Part shown: positions 9,053 through 15,579 of the stretch, piece by piece
Position numbering within the stretch: the first letter of the stretch is position 1
How the letters are laid out: every line of letters starts with the position of its first letter
Origin: an uncultured Lachnospiraceae bacterium
GTDB taxonomy: Bacteria > Bacillota > Clostridia > Lachnospirales > Lachnospiraceae
Length of the DNA: 17,141 nt
Reading direction: 5' to 3'
NCBI GenBank assembly: GCA_937915975.1
Contig: CALGGL010000145.1
Span: 1 to 17,141 of the forward strand
Translations under genes and position numbers: made by a program
The notes under the pieces: generated by a model
Seen by the model: the letters and a program-made list of their open reading frames with translations, nothing else
Database searches by the model: none
Told to the model about the DNA's origin: nothing

Positions 9053-9853
9053 CTATTTCTTTTTTATATAAAGAATATTGCTGAATAAAAAGTTATCATG
9101 CTTTTTTACGAAGCTTATATATTCATCAAAATTTATATAATATTTCTTTCCCCATGATGATATCTCAAGCATGGTTGTGAGATTTGAGTTTTTTTCTTGG
9201 GGTATGTTTGCAGATGCTATTGTATCTGTTATTGTACCTGTTGTTACATCTGTATCATTATCTTCGTATATCTCATATATTCCTGTTACATTTACATAGT
9301 GGTCTTTGACGGAGTTTATCTGTTCAAAACTAACATGATTTTCATGATTGACGGCATCAACGGTATTACCGGAAATTTGCTGCTTTAGTGAATAAAGTGG
9401 CAGTTCCTTCTTTCGCCCCCGTATAAAACATGGACCTACGGAAAGCACAACGGGTATATCATTTTCAAGCATTTCTGAAATTTTGGTTAGAATTTTTCGG
9501 GAGCTGACACGCCAACGAACTTTATATCTTGACTTGAAATGCTTTTTGTGAAGAAAAAGATAGAGCTTCATGTAAAAGCTCATAAGTATACCGGACAGCC
9601 CTAAAAAGGGCAGCACTCTAAAATAGCGGCGATTCATATCACGAATTGCCGCTATGTATTTATCTTTTGATGGAGCAACCGGCAAATCGGATATATAAAG
9701 CAGGACATCGTTTGCAGATATAAGTCCGCAGCCATAATCCGAGAGGGTATTGGCTTTTTTCTCATCCACACGAAGCCACCTCTGGTTTCCGCCGAAGGAA
9801 CCGTCAACAGATATATATTCACTTTTTAAGGTTGTTTTATTGACAATTTCCAT
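9053..9853 (-). CDS. Papain-like C39-type cysteine peptidase homologue
   Basis: A 266-residue protein with the layout of the peptidase C39-like fold: NQRWL with a possible oxyanion-hole Gln24, then DYGCGLISANDVLLYI with nucleophile candidate Cys42, then DHYVNVTGIYE with His185, then ISSWGKKYYINFDEYI near the C terminus. In active relatives the residue just before the SWG/PWG motif is often Asp or Asn; here it is Ser232, so catalysis is uncertain. There is no signal peptide, but residues 79-101 (VLPFLGLSGILMSFYMKLYLF) are hydrophobic and may bind membrane. It lies 36 nt downstream of the DUF4236 gene on the same strand, probably one operon. The RBS is weak (AAGGA about 11 nt before ATG). The substrate is unknown; it could be a peptide-processing enzyme or a pseudo-enzyme. 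Confidence 0.62.
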   Translation of the reverse strand: MEIVNKTTLKSEYISVDGSFGGNQRWLRVDEKKANTLSDYGCGLISANDVLLYISDLPVAPSKDKYIAAIRDMNRRYFRVLPFLGLSGILMSFYMKLYLFLHKKHFKSRYKVRWRVSSRKILTKISEMLENDIPVVLSVGPCFIRGRKKELPLYSLKQQISGNTVDAVNHENHVSFEQINSVKDHYVNVTGIYEIYEDNDTDVTTGTITDTIASANIPQEKNSNLTTMLEISSWGKKYYINFDEYISFVKKHDNFLFSNILYIKKK

Positions 9854-9889
9854 AAACAGTCAAATCCTTGTTTTATATTATGCAGAGCG

Positions 9890-10516
9890 TCAGTGACACT
9901 TTTTGCATGGTGTAAGTCCTCTTTGCTCCGCTTCTTCAAGCGTTATCTGATATGCATTGCTTATACCGCCGCAATCACTCTTTGAGTGATATTTGGAGCC
10001 GCTTGCGGTTACCCATACCTTTTCACTCTTATCAGTGGATGAGCTTGATGAATCTGAATTTTGATTGTCATTTGCATTTACGGTTTCGGTTATGGCTGTG
10101 TTGCTTCCGGATGTATCGGCTTTTTTGCTGTGGTTTGACACAAGCTTAACAAGTCCCCATATTCCAAGTACAATAAGTGCAAGTATAGCTACCGCTGCAA
10201 CTGCAAGGATTATACAGCCTGAATTGTTTGCTGCTGCCTGCGTTGCGTTCTCTATGGTTTCGCCTGCCGACGAACCGCTTTCGGCAGCGCCTTTCTTTGA
10301 TGAAGAAGCTTTTTTGCTGCTTTTCTTTTTACCGCCAAATGATTTTGAATAAGAAAGACCTGTTCCCGGAAGACCGACAGAAGCTGTCTGTTTACCTGTT
10401 GTGTTTATGGTGTAGTGAGCACCTTTTTTTCCAACCGTAACACCGGCGCTCTTTTTATTGATATTTACCTTGACACCCTTGGCTACGGATATGCTTTTTC
10501 TGAATCTTAATCCCAT
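9890..10516 (-). CDS. DUF4236 membrane protein with C-terminal Cys/His motif
   Basis: A 208-residue protein. Residues 1-60 (MGLRFRKSI, VNINKKSAGVTVGKKG, GLPGTGLSYS) match the DUF4236 family, a short beta-rich N-terminal domain of unknown function. A Lys/Ser-rich linker follows, then one strong membrane segment (about 100-126), a second Ser/Asn/Asp-rich linker, and a C-terminal motif VWVTASGSKYHSKSDC with EAEQRGLTPCKKCH. His177, Cys182, Cys204, Cys207 and His208 could bind a metal such as zinc, as in the small YHxxxxC...PCxxC modules found at the end of some nucleases and surface proteins. RBS GGAGGA (10522-10527) is 5 nt before ATG. It is the first gene of the minus-strand pair. The biochemical role is unknown. 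Confidence 0.75.
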   Translation of the reverse strand: MGLRFRKSISVAKGVKVNINKKSAGVTVGKKGAHYTINTTGKQTASVGLPGTGLSYSKSFGGKKKSSKKASSSKKGAAESGSSAGETIENATQAAANNSGCIILAVAAVAILALIVLGIWGLVKLVSNHSKKADTSGSNTAITETVNANDNQNSDSSSSSTDKSEKVWVTASGSKYHSKSDCGGISNAYQITLEEAEQRGLTPCKKCH

Positions 10517-10602
10517 TTTTATCCTCCGGTTTAATTGCGTATTTTTATTGCGAATTTTAAATTTACATATTATGTTTTAATATTTTCTTATCTGATATGC
10601 AC

Positions 10603-10632
10603 ATTATAACCTCTAACGTTATTTTATTGCAA
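10603..10632 (-). promoter_or_regulatory. Predicted promoter of the minus-strand pair
   Basis: Read on the minus strand: TTGCAA (10632-10627), 18-nt spacer, then a consensus TATAAT (10608-10603). It would give an mRNA starting near 10596, about 80 nt before the DUF4236 gene. The -35 box overlaps the left arm of the inverted repeat at 10629-10647. Confidence 0.5.
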
Positions 10633-10647
10633 GGGTTTTATCCTTGC
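10629..10647. promoter_or_regulatory. Inverted repeat spanning both divergent -35 regions
   Basis: GCAAGG (10629-10634) and CCTTGC (10642-10647) are separated by 7 nt. The left arm overlaps the predicted minus-strand -35 box and the right arm overlaps the plus-strand -35 box (10644-10649). This placement suggests a shared operator, though a 6-bp arm could also be chance. Confidence 0.4.
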
Positions 10648-10672
10648 TTAATTTTATATTTTATAATATAAT
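10644..10672 (+). promoter_or_regulatory. Predicted promoter of the SPFH/TPM cluster
   Basis: TTGCTT (10644-10649), 17-nt spacer, then consensus TATAAT (10667-10672), a good sigma-A-type promoter. The expected start is near 10679, leaving a leader of about 75 nt before the first gene of the cluster. Confidence 0.62.
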
Positions 10673-10753
10673 ATATTTTGTCTGAATATGATATTTTATG
10701 AGTGTTAGATTATCATATAATCGGCTTATTAAAATGTATGGGAGATATGGTCT

Positions 10754-11536
10754 ATGGGTTCCGGTTTTGCATCGGCAGGTTTAATTATAGCAGCAGCTAT
10801 CGTGTTCGCAGGCTTTGGCGGAGTGCTTTATGTGAGACATAAGATACGGGTTTTCAACCAGAAGATGTTTGGCGTAAAAAAGATTCCGCTCGATGAGGCT
10901 TTTGCAGGCTTTAGAGAGGGGCTTGACGATACCGATATGAGTCCTAAATCTGTTTCCGGTGTGACCAATATGATGCTCCCCGCTATAATGAGAGACTTTC
11001 CTGAATTCAATTATGAAGAGATGAAGGAAAAAGCAAAAAATGTTTTGGTTACATTTCTCCGTGCCATAGACGAAAGGCATTCTTCGGTTTTATCCGAGGG
11101 TACAAGCGAGCTTAGGAGAACTCTTGCTGACAGGATAGAAAAGAACTCGGTAAACCGTCAGCATGAGCATTATAAGGATGTAAAGATACACCGCATGGAG
11201 ATTGCAAGATATGACAAGCGTGCCGGCCGATGTACCGTAAGATTTCAGGCGGCGGTTCAAAGCTATCATTACATAACCGATGAGGAAGATGAGTCTAAGA
11301 TTAAGAAAGGCTCGAAAGACAGATACGAGCAATCCAAGTATGAGGTCGATATGATTTACATACAGGATCGAGATGTGGTGGAAAATGCCGATGAAAAGGG
11401 TGCATCCTTAACATGTCCGCAGTGCGGTGCTCCGATTAAAATGCTCGGAGCCAAAAAGTGCGCATATTGTGATGCGCCAATCATAGCATTTAATATAAAG
11501 ACATGGGAGTTTTCCAGATGCGAGCAGGTGGAGTAA
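10754..11536 (+). CDS. Membrane-anchored Tim44-like protein with zinc ribbon
   Basis: A 260-residue protein: one N-terminal membrane segment (about 5-27), a short basic stretch, then a soluble domain (about 75-210) whose helix DFPEFNYEEMKEKAKNVLVTFLRAID and following strands (KIHRMEIARYD, CTVRFQAAV) resemble the Tim44-like/NTF2-type fold. A C-terminal zinc ribbon follows: CPQC (221-224) and CAYC (236-239). In bacteria, Tim44-like domains occur in small membrane-tethered proteins of poorly known function. The gene is first in a cluster with SPFH, zinc-ribbon and TPM genes, implying a shared membrane-associated role. ATG at 10754 has GGAG 9 nt upstream; another ATG at 10747 is out of frame. The Tim44 assignment rests on motif appearance only and is less certain than the zinc ribbon. 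Confidence 0.72.
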   Translation: MGSGFASAGLIIAAAIVFAGFGGVLYVRHKIRVFNQKMFGVKKIPLDEAFAGFREGLDDTDMSPKSVSGVTNMMLPAIMRDFPEFNYEEMKEKAKNVLVTFLRAIDERHSSVLSEGTSELRRTLADRIEKNSVNRQHEHYKDVKIHRMEIARYDKRAGRCTVRFQAAVQSYHYITDEEDESKIKKGSKDRYEQSKYEVDMIYIQDRDVVENADEKGASLTCPQCGAPIKMLGAKKCAYCDAPIIAFNIKTWEFSRCEQVE

Positions 11537-11546
11537 AGGAAGGAAA

Positions 11547-11600
11547 TTGCTAACATATATTACCCTGAAGGATCATATTTAACAGGTAATTGGTAAGCAA
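11547..11600 (+). other. Possible mRNA hairpin between Tim44-like and SPFH genes
   Basis: ATTACCCTG (11559-11567) pairs with CAGGTAAT (11583-11590) with one bulged C, and outer TTGCT (11547-11551) can pair with AGCAA (11596-11600). No U-run follows. It may affect the relative expression of the two genes. I see no other gene in this 171-nt gap. Confidence 0.35.
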
Positions 11601-11707
11601 AGGTTTATATTTGTTTTGAGTGTAAAGGATATCCATACAAAAGCTGTATGAGATATATTTCACATATGTATTTAAACATAATTTATTTAAAAGAAGGGAG
11701 ATACAAA

Positions 11708-13099
11708 ATGGGATTAATTAAAGCATTAGTCAGCTCAGCAGCAAGTACTATGGCAGACCAGTGGAAAGAGTATTTTTACTGTGAGTCACTTCCTGATGAA
11801 GTGCTGATGAAAAAAGGTCAGAAGAGAACTGACAAGGGGTCATCCAATACTAAAGGAAGAGATAACATTATTACCAATGGTTCCGTTATCGCTGTAAATG
11901 AAGGACAGTGTATGATAATTGTTGACCAGGGTAAGGTCGCAGAAATCTGTGCCGAGCCGGGTGAGTTTACATACAATTCTTCAACTGAACCAAGTTTATT
12001 TACAGGTAGTCTCGGTCAGAGTATCAAGCAGACCTTTGCTACTATGGGTAAGCGTTTTACATTTGGCGGTGATACCGGCAAGGATCAGAGAGTTTATTAT
12101 TTCAACATAAAGGAAATCAAGGAGAAGCTTTTCGGAGCTTCACAGCCGATACCATTCAGAGTAGTAGACAGTAAGATTAATCTTGATATAGACACTGCTG
12201 TAAGAGTAAGCGGTAAGTATTCTTATCATATAACTAATCCTATACTTTTCTATACAAATGTATGTGCAAACGTTGCTGATGAGTATAAGGCATCAGAAGT
12301 TGAGGGTATGATGAAGGGAGAACTTATCGACGCACTTACGCCTGCATTTTCTGAGATTTCAAATCTTGAAATCAGACCGAACCAGATTTCAGCTCATAAG
12401 GATGAGATGGTTCAGATTCTTAACAATCAGCTCAGTGAGAAATGGGCTCAGTTAAGAGGTATTGAGATAGTATCCGTAGCATTTAACCCTATGACCTTAC
12501 CGGAAGAGGATCAGCAGCTTATCAAAGAGGCTCAAAAGACAGGTATGCTTCAGAGTCAGACTATGGCAGCAGCTACTCTTGTTGGAGCACAGGCAGATGC
12601 TATGAAGGCAGCAGCTTCCAATCAGGGTGGAGCTATGATGGGCTTTATGGGTATGAATATGGCTCAGAATGCAGGCGGATTTAATCCACAGGCTCTTTAT
12701 GCAGGAGGACAACAGCAGCAGATGATGCAGCAACAGCAGATGCAGCAACAACAGATGATGCAACAGCAGCAGATGCAGCAACAGGCAGCACCTCAGCCAC
12801 AGGCTCAGGCACCTGCAGGTGACAGCTGGACTTGCGAATGCGGCACTGTAAATACTGCAAAGTTCTGCAGTGAGTGTGGTAAGGCTAAACCTATACCTGC
12901 ACCTTCAGCAGACGGATGGAGTTGTGAGTGCGGTACTGTTAACAAGGGTAAGTTCTGTCAGAATTGTGGCAAGCCAAAGCCGGCAGGAGCTCCGCTTTAC
13001 AAGTGTGACAAGTGTGGTTGGGAGCCTGAGGATCCTAAGAACCCACCTAAGTTCTGTCCACAGTGCGGCGATCCGTTTGATGATAATGATATACAGTAA
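11708..13099 (+). CDS. SPFH-domain protein, YdjI-like, with three C-terminal zinc ribbons
   Basis: A YdjI-type SPFH (band 7/flotillin-related) protein, often labelled 'virion core protein' in databases. Residues about 25-300 form the SPFH region (ITNGSVIAVNEGQCMIIVDQGKV, later SEKWAQLRGIEIVSVAFNPM). An Ala/Gly/Met-rich stretch follows, then a Gln/Met tract (335-359), then three zinc ribbons: Cys376/378/387/390 and Cys406/408/417/420, two near-copies of the pattern CxCGTVN..KFCxxCGK, and Cys433/436/450/453. The start is placed at 11708 because AAGGGAG (11694-11700) lies 7 nt upstream; the in-frame ATG at 11648 has no ribosome-binding site. Such proteins assemble at membranes. In B. subtilis, YdjI works with YdjG and YdjH alongside PspA; homologues of both neighbours follow here. 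Length from the chosen start is 463 residues. Confidence 0.88.
   Translation: MGLIKALVSSAASTMADQWKEYFYCESLPDEVLMKKGQKRTDKGSSNTKGRDNIITNGSVIAVNEGQCMIIVDQGKVAEICAEPGEFTYNSSTEPSLFTGSLGQSIKQTFATMGKRFTFGGDTGKDQRVYYFNIKEIKEKLFGASQPIPFRVVDSKINLDIDTAVRVSGKYSYHITNPILFYTNVCANVADEYKASEVEGMMKGELIDALTPAFSEISNLEIRPNQISAHKDEMVQILNNQLSEKWAQLRGIEIVSVAFNPMTLPEEDQQLIKEAQKTGMLQSQTMAAATLVGAQADAMKAAASNQGGAMMGFMGMNMAQNAGGFNPQALYAGGQQQQMMQQQQMQQQQMMQQQQMQQQAAPQPQAQAPAGDSWTCECGTVNTAKFCSECGKAKPIPAPSADGWSCECGTVNKGKFCQNCGKPKPAGAPLYKCDKCGWEPEDPKNPPKFCPQCGDPFDDNDIQ
12710..12784 (+). repeat. Gln/Met-codon tract in the SPFH gene
   Basis: Imperfect repeats of CAG/CAA and ATG codons encode residues 335-359, almost only Gln and Met, linking the SPFH core to the zinc ribbons. 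The CAG/CAA mix breaks perfect triplet identity but the pattern QQQQM(M) recurs four times, so length variation by slippage or recombination is plausible. Confidence 0.85.
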
Positions 13100-13103
13100 G
13101 TAA

Positions 13104-13143
13104 AGGTTTGGTAATTGTGGGTTTTCCTGCGATTACCAAATCT
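13104..13143 (+). other. Long mRNA hairpin between SPFH and zinc-ribbon genes
   Basis: TTTGGTAAT (13107-13115) pairs perfectly with ATTACCAAA (13132-13140). The inner part continues (GGG with CCT/C, G-U pairs) to a TTTT loop at 13122-13125, and outer AG/CT pairs extend it. It starts 4 nt after the SPFH stop and has no following U-run, so it is better read as a processing or stability element than as a terminator. Confidence 0.5.
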
Positions 13144-13197
13144 GTATAGAGGATAAGATTTGTATTGAACTGATAGATTTTATCTATGGAGGTAAGT

Positions 13198-14274
13198 ATG
13201 GCAGGATTAATAGAATATAATTGCCCCGCCTGCGGAGGTAAGGTTCAATTTGACAGTGCCACACAGCAGATGAAGTGCCCTTATTGTGAGTCTGTATTTG
13301 ATATGGCGGCACTTAAGGAAAGAGACGAGATATTAAATCAGCCTGAAACAGAGATGGAGTGGGGTAATAAGGCCGGTCAGGACTGGGTTCCGGGTGAGAC
13401 TGACGGTATGAGGGTTTACTCCTGTAATTCCTGTGGCGGTGAGATAATAGTTGATCAAAATGTCGGTGCAACAAAGTGTCCTTACTGTGACAGCCCGGTT
13501 GTTATGACGGGACAGTTCAGGGGTGCACTTAAGCCTGATTATGTTATACCGTTCAAGATTGATAAGAACGCAGCTAAGAATGCTCTTAACAATCATCTTA
13601 AGGGCAAGAAGCTTTTACCAAAGGTATTTAAGGATCAGAATCATATAGATGAGATAAAGGGCATATATGTTCCTTTCTGGCTCTTTGATGCTGATGTAGA
13701 TGCCGATATGAGCTTCAATGCCACTAAGGTTAAGCATTGGAGTGACAGTAGCTTTAATTATACAAAAACTGAGCATTATCTGTTAAGAAGACGTGCGGAT
13801 TTATCTTTCAGGAGAGTTCCTGTTGACGGCTCTACACAGATGGAGGATTCTCTTATGGAGTCAATCGAGCCGTTTGACTTCAATGAGGCTGTTGATTTCC
13901 AGACTGCATATCTTTCCGGATTTTTGGCTGATAAGTATGATGTTACTGCTGAACAAAGTATTACGAGGGCTAATCAGAGAATTAAACAAAGTGCAGAGGA
14001 TGTAATGAAAGAATCGGTTCAGGGATATTCTACTGTATCGACTGCAAGCAATAATGTACGTATCAATCAGGGTGTTACCAAGTATGCGCTCTACCCGGTA
14101 TGGCTTCTTAATACTACATGGAATGACCAGCATTATTATTTTGCCATGAACGGGCAGACCGGAAAATTTGTCGGAGATCTGCCTTGTGACAAGAGTGCAT
14201 ATAAGAGGGGCTTATTTGCATGGACAGCTATTCTTGGTGCTATTATAACCTGTATTTCGCTTTTAATTATATAA
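13198..14274 (+). CDS. Double zinc-ribbon membrane protein, YdjG-like
   Basis: From the chosen start the protein is 358 residues. Two N-terminal zinc ribbons are explicit: Cys9/12 with Cys27/30 (CPAC, CPYC), and Cys76/79 with Cys94/97 (CNSC, CPYC). The middle region includes the family-typical segment DYVIPFKIDKNAA...LLPKVF and GIYVPFWLFDADV; a final membrane segment occupies about 338-358. Homologues are often mislabelled as PriA-like helicase or TFIIB-type zinc ribbon; there are no helicase motifs here. B. subtilis YdjG has the same plan and acts with YdjH as a membrane partner of YdjI and PspA. The start at 13198 is preferred because GGAGG (13188-13192) precedes it; the in-frame ATG at 13186 overlaps that ribosome-binding site. 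It is 12 nt from the next gene, so probably co-transcribed and co-translated. Confidence 0.85.
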   Translation: MAGLIEYNCPACGGKVQFDSATQQMKCPYCESVFDMAALKERDEILNQPETEMEWGNKAGQDWVPGETDGMRVYSCNSCGGEIIVDQNVGATKCPYCDSPVVMTGQFRGALKPDYVIPFKIDKNAAKNALNNHLKGKKLLPKVFKDQNHIDEIKGIYVPFWLFDADVDADMSFNATKVKHWSDSSFNYTKTEHYLLRRRADLSFRRVPVDGSTQMEDSLMESIEPFDFNEAVDFQTAYLSGFLADKYDVTAEQSITRANQRIKQSAEDVMKESVQGYSTVSTASNNVRINQGVTKYALYPVWLLNTTWNDQHYYFAMNGQTGKFVGDLPCDKSAYKRGLFAWTAILGAIITCISLLII

Positions 14275-14286
14275 GGAGGTAATAAG

Positions 14287-15156
14287 ATGAAGAAAAGAAT
14301 TTATGCATTGCTTATACTTTTGCTTTTGGTTCTTGTTCCTTATGTACCTACCTTGGCGGCAAGCGATAACGGAACACCAAGAGTGACGGATGATGCGGAT
14401 TTGCTTACCGACAGCGAGGAAAAACAGCTGGAGGATAAGCTTGAAAAGATAAGTAAGAAATATAAATGTGATGTAATAGTAATTACAACGGAGTCAATTG
14501 GAAGTACAGATCCGAATAAGGCTGCAAACGATTTCTTTACAAAAAACGGTTTTGGAATCGGAAAGCAGGGTAACGGAGTAAGTCTTCTCATCAGTATGGA
14601 GGGAAGAGATTGGGCGGTAACCGCACACAGTAAGTCTGCTAAGAAGGGTGCCCAGAAGATTTTCTCATATAATAAAACAGATGCCATAGGTGAGGCTATT
14701 ATAGATGATTTGGCTGCAGGCAGATATTACAATGCCTTTGATGAGTATGCAAGTCAGGTTGAAAGCTATCTTAAAAAGCATCAGATGAAGAGAATAGCTG
14801 CGATACCTATATCCTTTGTAGTAGCTTTTGTAATAGCTCTTATTATAATGGGTGGTCAGAAGTCTACTCTTAAGAGTGTTCACAGCCAACCGGCAGCCAG
14901 AAGTTATCTGGTTACTTCCAATGTCAGCGGAAATGATATGCAGACCGGTATAGCCAACAATGCAGGAAATGTTGCAGGTAAGGTTGCGGGAGGAATTGCT
15001 GCAGGTGTTGCGGCAGGTATCATAATGGGTATCTGTACGGATCAGTTTATGTATAGCAATGTAAGCAAGACACCTAAACAAACCGGCAGCTCAGGCGGTG
15101 GTTCCATATCACATTCATCCGGTGGCGGATATCATGGTTCACATGGAAAATTTTAG
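14287..15156 (+). CDS. TPM-domain exported/membrane protein, YdjH/YgcG-like
   Basis: A 289-residue protein. A signal peptide (1-25, basic KKR, long Leu-rich core, TLAA) is followed by a TPM domain (about 32-164: RVTDDADLLTDSEEKQLEDKL, CDVIVITTESIG, FFTKNGFGIG, GVSLLISMEGRDWAV). A membrane segment follows (169-188), then a loop, an Ala/Gly-rich hydrophobic stretch (about 230-250), and a Gly/Ser/His tail ending GGGYHGSHGKF, as in many YgcG-type proteins. The TPM domain would lie outside the membrane and the tail inside if residues 169-188 span once. TPM stands for TLP18.3/Psb32/MOLO-1; some plant members have phosphatase activity, but the bacterial role is unsettled. AGGAGG (14274-14279) overlaps the upstream stop codon. 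It is last gene of the cluster; a 94-nt palindrome follows 12 nt after the stop. Confidence 0.87.
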   Translation: MKKRIYALLILLLLVLVPYVPTLAASDNGTPRVTDDADLLTDSEEKQLEDKLEKISKKYKCDVIVITTESIGSTDPNKAANDFFTKNGFGIGKQGNGVSLLISMEGRDWAVTAHSKSAKKGAQKIFSYNKTDAIGEAIIDDLAAGRYYNAFDEYASQVESYLKKHQMKRIAAIPISFVVAFVIALIIMGGQKSTLKSVHSQPAARSYLVTSNVSGNDMQTGIANNAGNVAGKVAGGIAAGVAAGIIMGICTDQFMYSNVSKTPKQTGSSGGGSISHSSGGGYHGSHGKF

Positions 15157-15168
15157 TTTGTGATATAC

Positions 15169-15262
15169 CGACAGGCACCTTGACACACTTTATAGGTACA
15201 CGCAAATCCATCTTCCGCTCACGATTTGTTTTGCACCTAAAAGTGTGTCAAGGTGCCTGTCG
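15169..15262. repeat. 94-nt palindromic element (REP/MITE-like)
   Basis: The terminal arms are 22-nt perfect inverted repeats, 15169-15190 and 15241-15262 (left arm begins CGACAGGCACCTTGACAC). Pairing continues inward with one bulge (TAGGT/ACCTA) and again at AAATC/GATTT, so nearly the whole element can fold. There is no U-run for termination and no ORF. Long near-perfect stems of this kind are typical of REP-like hairpins moved by Y1/RAYT transposases or of short MITEs; no transposase is present in the window. It may also stabilise the 3' end of the cluster mRNA. Confidence 0.72.
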
Positions 15263-15382
15263 TTGTATTACACAGAGTAAAATATAGTGGTTTTGAAAAA
15301 CAAGCTGAAAATGGTTTTGACTTTGTTTTCTCAAGTTAAAAAGACTGTTTTTGTGTGAAACGAATAAAGAATGTGGGGAATA

Positions 15383-15410
15383 TTGACGAATAAATTTAAT
15401 TTGTTAAAAT
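15383..15410 (+). promoter_or_regulatory. Predicted sigma-A promoter for a small RNA or leader
   Basis: TTGACG (15383-15388), 16-nt spacer, then TAAAAT (15405-15410). This is the best promoter-like sequence in the 649-nt stretch without a protein gene (15157-15805). Transcription would begin near 15417. Between the palindrome and this promoter (15263-15382) I see only AT-rich sequence without clear features. Confidence 0.6.
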
Positions 15411-15416
15411 AATCAT

Positions 15417-15517
15417 AACGTGTTGATTAGTTCGTCTCCCTAGTGCATTTATACGAATTATCTACACACAATTCAGCATATGTCAAAAAGCGGAATCCGA
15501 GAGGGTTCCGTTTTTTT
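15417..15517 (+). ncRNA. Candidate small RNA (or attenuated leader), about 100 nt
   Basis: The unit has a good promoter just upstream, no credible coding sequence, and a textbook terminator at its end. TAGTTCG (15428-15434) can pair with CGAATTA (15454-15460, one G-U pair), presenting a 19-nt loop that contains TCTCCCT (15435-15441), an anti-Shine-Dalgarno-like C-rich motif of the kind used by several Firmicutes small RNAs. The same transcript could instead be the 5' leader of the AsnC gene, with the terminator as an attenuator. No known RNA family was recognised. Expression is inference. Confidence 0.45.
15485..15517 (+). terminator. Strong intrinsic terminator with GAGA tetraloop
   Basis: CGGAATCC (15491-15498) pairs with GGGTTCCG (15503-15510; one G-U pair) around the stable GNRA loop GAGA, followed by seven T (15511-15517) and preceded by five A. 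There is no protein gene directly upstream, which is the main reason for proposing a small RNA or attenuator here. Confidence 0.88.
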
Positions 15518-15579
15518 GTGTTTTATGGTAATATATTATGTGCGTTTACGGACGGTAATCGGTTTAACTTGATGCATTT

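Noticed and set aside
11648..11707. Upstream ATG (11648) as start of the SPFH gene
   Set aside because: It has no ribosome-binding site, and the extra 20 residues do not look like the family N terminus; ATG at 11708 has AAGGGAG at 7 nt.
12497..12781. Minus-strand Leu/His-rich reading frame
   Set aside because: It is the antisense shadow of the Gln/Met codon tract, with no ribosome-binding site or promoter.
11708..13099. Viral or prophage 'virion core protein'
   Set aside because: That database name reflects a YdjI-type SPFH match. No phage structural, lysis or integration gene is nearby.
13198..14274. PriA-like helicase or replication protein
   Set aside because: Only the zinc ribbons are shared; there are no Walker or helicase motifs, and the neighbours point to the YdjG family.
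15169..15262. Intrinsic terminator of the TPM gene
   Set aside because: The stem is long enough but no U-run follows on the plus strand; a mobile palindromic element is the better reading.
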